Assembly: GCF_014698995.1 (NCBI RefSeq) | Contig: NZ_JACWZZ010000001.1 | Coordinates: forward strand, 434,001-498,000 | Direction of reading: 5' to 3' | Origin: Hymenobacter duratus | GTDB lineage: Bacteria; Bacteroidota; Bacteroidia; Cytophagales; Hymenobacteraceae | DNA length: 64,000 nt | In this document: piece after piece, positions 63,938 through 64,000 of the stretch | How positions within the stretch are numbered: position 1 is the stretch's first letter | Layout of the letters: every line of letters starts with the position of its first letter | Notes under the pieces: generated by a model | Databases searched by the model: none | Seen by the model: the letters and a program-made list of their open reading frames with translations, nothing else | What the model was told of the DNA's origin: nothing | Program-made: the position numbers and the translations under genes

Positions 63938-64000
63938 ATGCCCAAATACGTACTGTTGCTGCTGGCTTTGCTGGCCGTCGCCTGTTCCGATAAGAAAGCA
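63938..64000 (+). CDS. Lipoprotein, N-terminal fragment cut by the window edge
   Basis: ATG at 63938 begins MPKYVLLLLALLAVACSDKK, a lipoprotein signal with lipobox LLAVAC. Only 21 codons fall inside the window, so nothing can be said of its function. Divergent from the NAD(P)HX gene. Confidence 0.75.
   Translation, partial: MPKYVLLLLALLAVACSDKKA

Noticed and set aside
1-64000. tRNA, rRNA, riboswitch or insertion sequence
   Set aside because: None recognised by eye in the intergenic regions; a covariance-model scan was not possible.

Overview
The window reads as chromosomal DNA of a Bacteroidota bacterium, most likely a Hymenobacter-like member of the Cytophagales. The evidence is a complete porP/sprF-gldK-gldL-gldM-gldN type IX secretion (T9SS) locus, an SprE/PorW lipoprotein, two giant secreted proteins ending in T9SS sorting domains, Bacteroidota-type promoters (TTG, about 19 bases, TAnnTTTG), TonB receptors with CarboxypepD_reg domains, high G+C and weak or absent Shine-Dalgarno sequences. 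No rRNA, tRNA, CRISPR array or recognisable transposase was seen.

Layout. 0-2.5 kb: a MotA/TolQ-like and a MotB/OmpA-like gene, resembling the ZorAB pair of Zorya defence, separated by an antisense DUF2695 gene. 2.5-6.4 kb: a PepSY-TM protein and a siderophore-type TonB receptor, flanked by REP-like inverted repeats. 6.6-12.5 kb: prolyl oligopeptidase, small lipoprotein, GNAT acetyltransferase, DUF4286 and DUF6526 proteins, a secreted coiled-coil protein and an MFS transporter. 12.6-18.9 kb: an apparent metal-uptake cluster on the minus strand (His-rich secreted protein, TonB receptor, lipoprotein, second TonB receptor). 19.4-27.5 kb: htpG, a MORN-like lipoprotein, yraN, lipB, a conserved hypothetical, a WecA/TagO-type transferase, DUF4271 and hemD.

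27.6-41 kb is the secretion and envelope core: porP/sprF-like, gldKLMN, uvrC, a class A penicillin-binding protein and sprE. 41.1-47.3 kb is an ATP synthase operon (accessory genes, atpB-E-F-H-A-G) without atpD or atpC, with inverted repeats in its gaps. 47.4-57.8 kb is a very G+C-rich accessory stretch: a 977-residue protein with 14 GG-F repeats, a deleted restriction-modification remnant, a 21-base tandem array that reads as a coiled coil, an unrecognised 206-residue protein and a 1603-residue adhesin-like protein with a lectin-like module. 57.8-64 kb returns to housekeeping: HAD hydrolase, PafA-type phosphatase, inorganic pyrophosphatase, a UbiA-like membrane protein, NAD(P)HX repair enzyme and the start of a lipoprotein gene.

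How the parts connect: GldLM and SprE serve the T9SS, which should export the two CTD proteins. GldLM, the ZorAB-like pair and the ATP synthase all use the ion-motive force. The parts most worth following up are the split ZorAB-like pair at the left edge, the metal-uptake cluster and the accessory stretch around the 21-base array.
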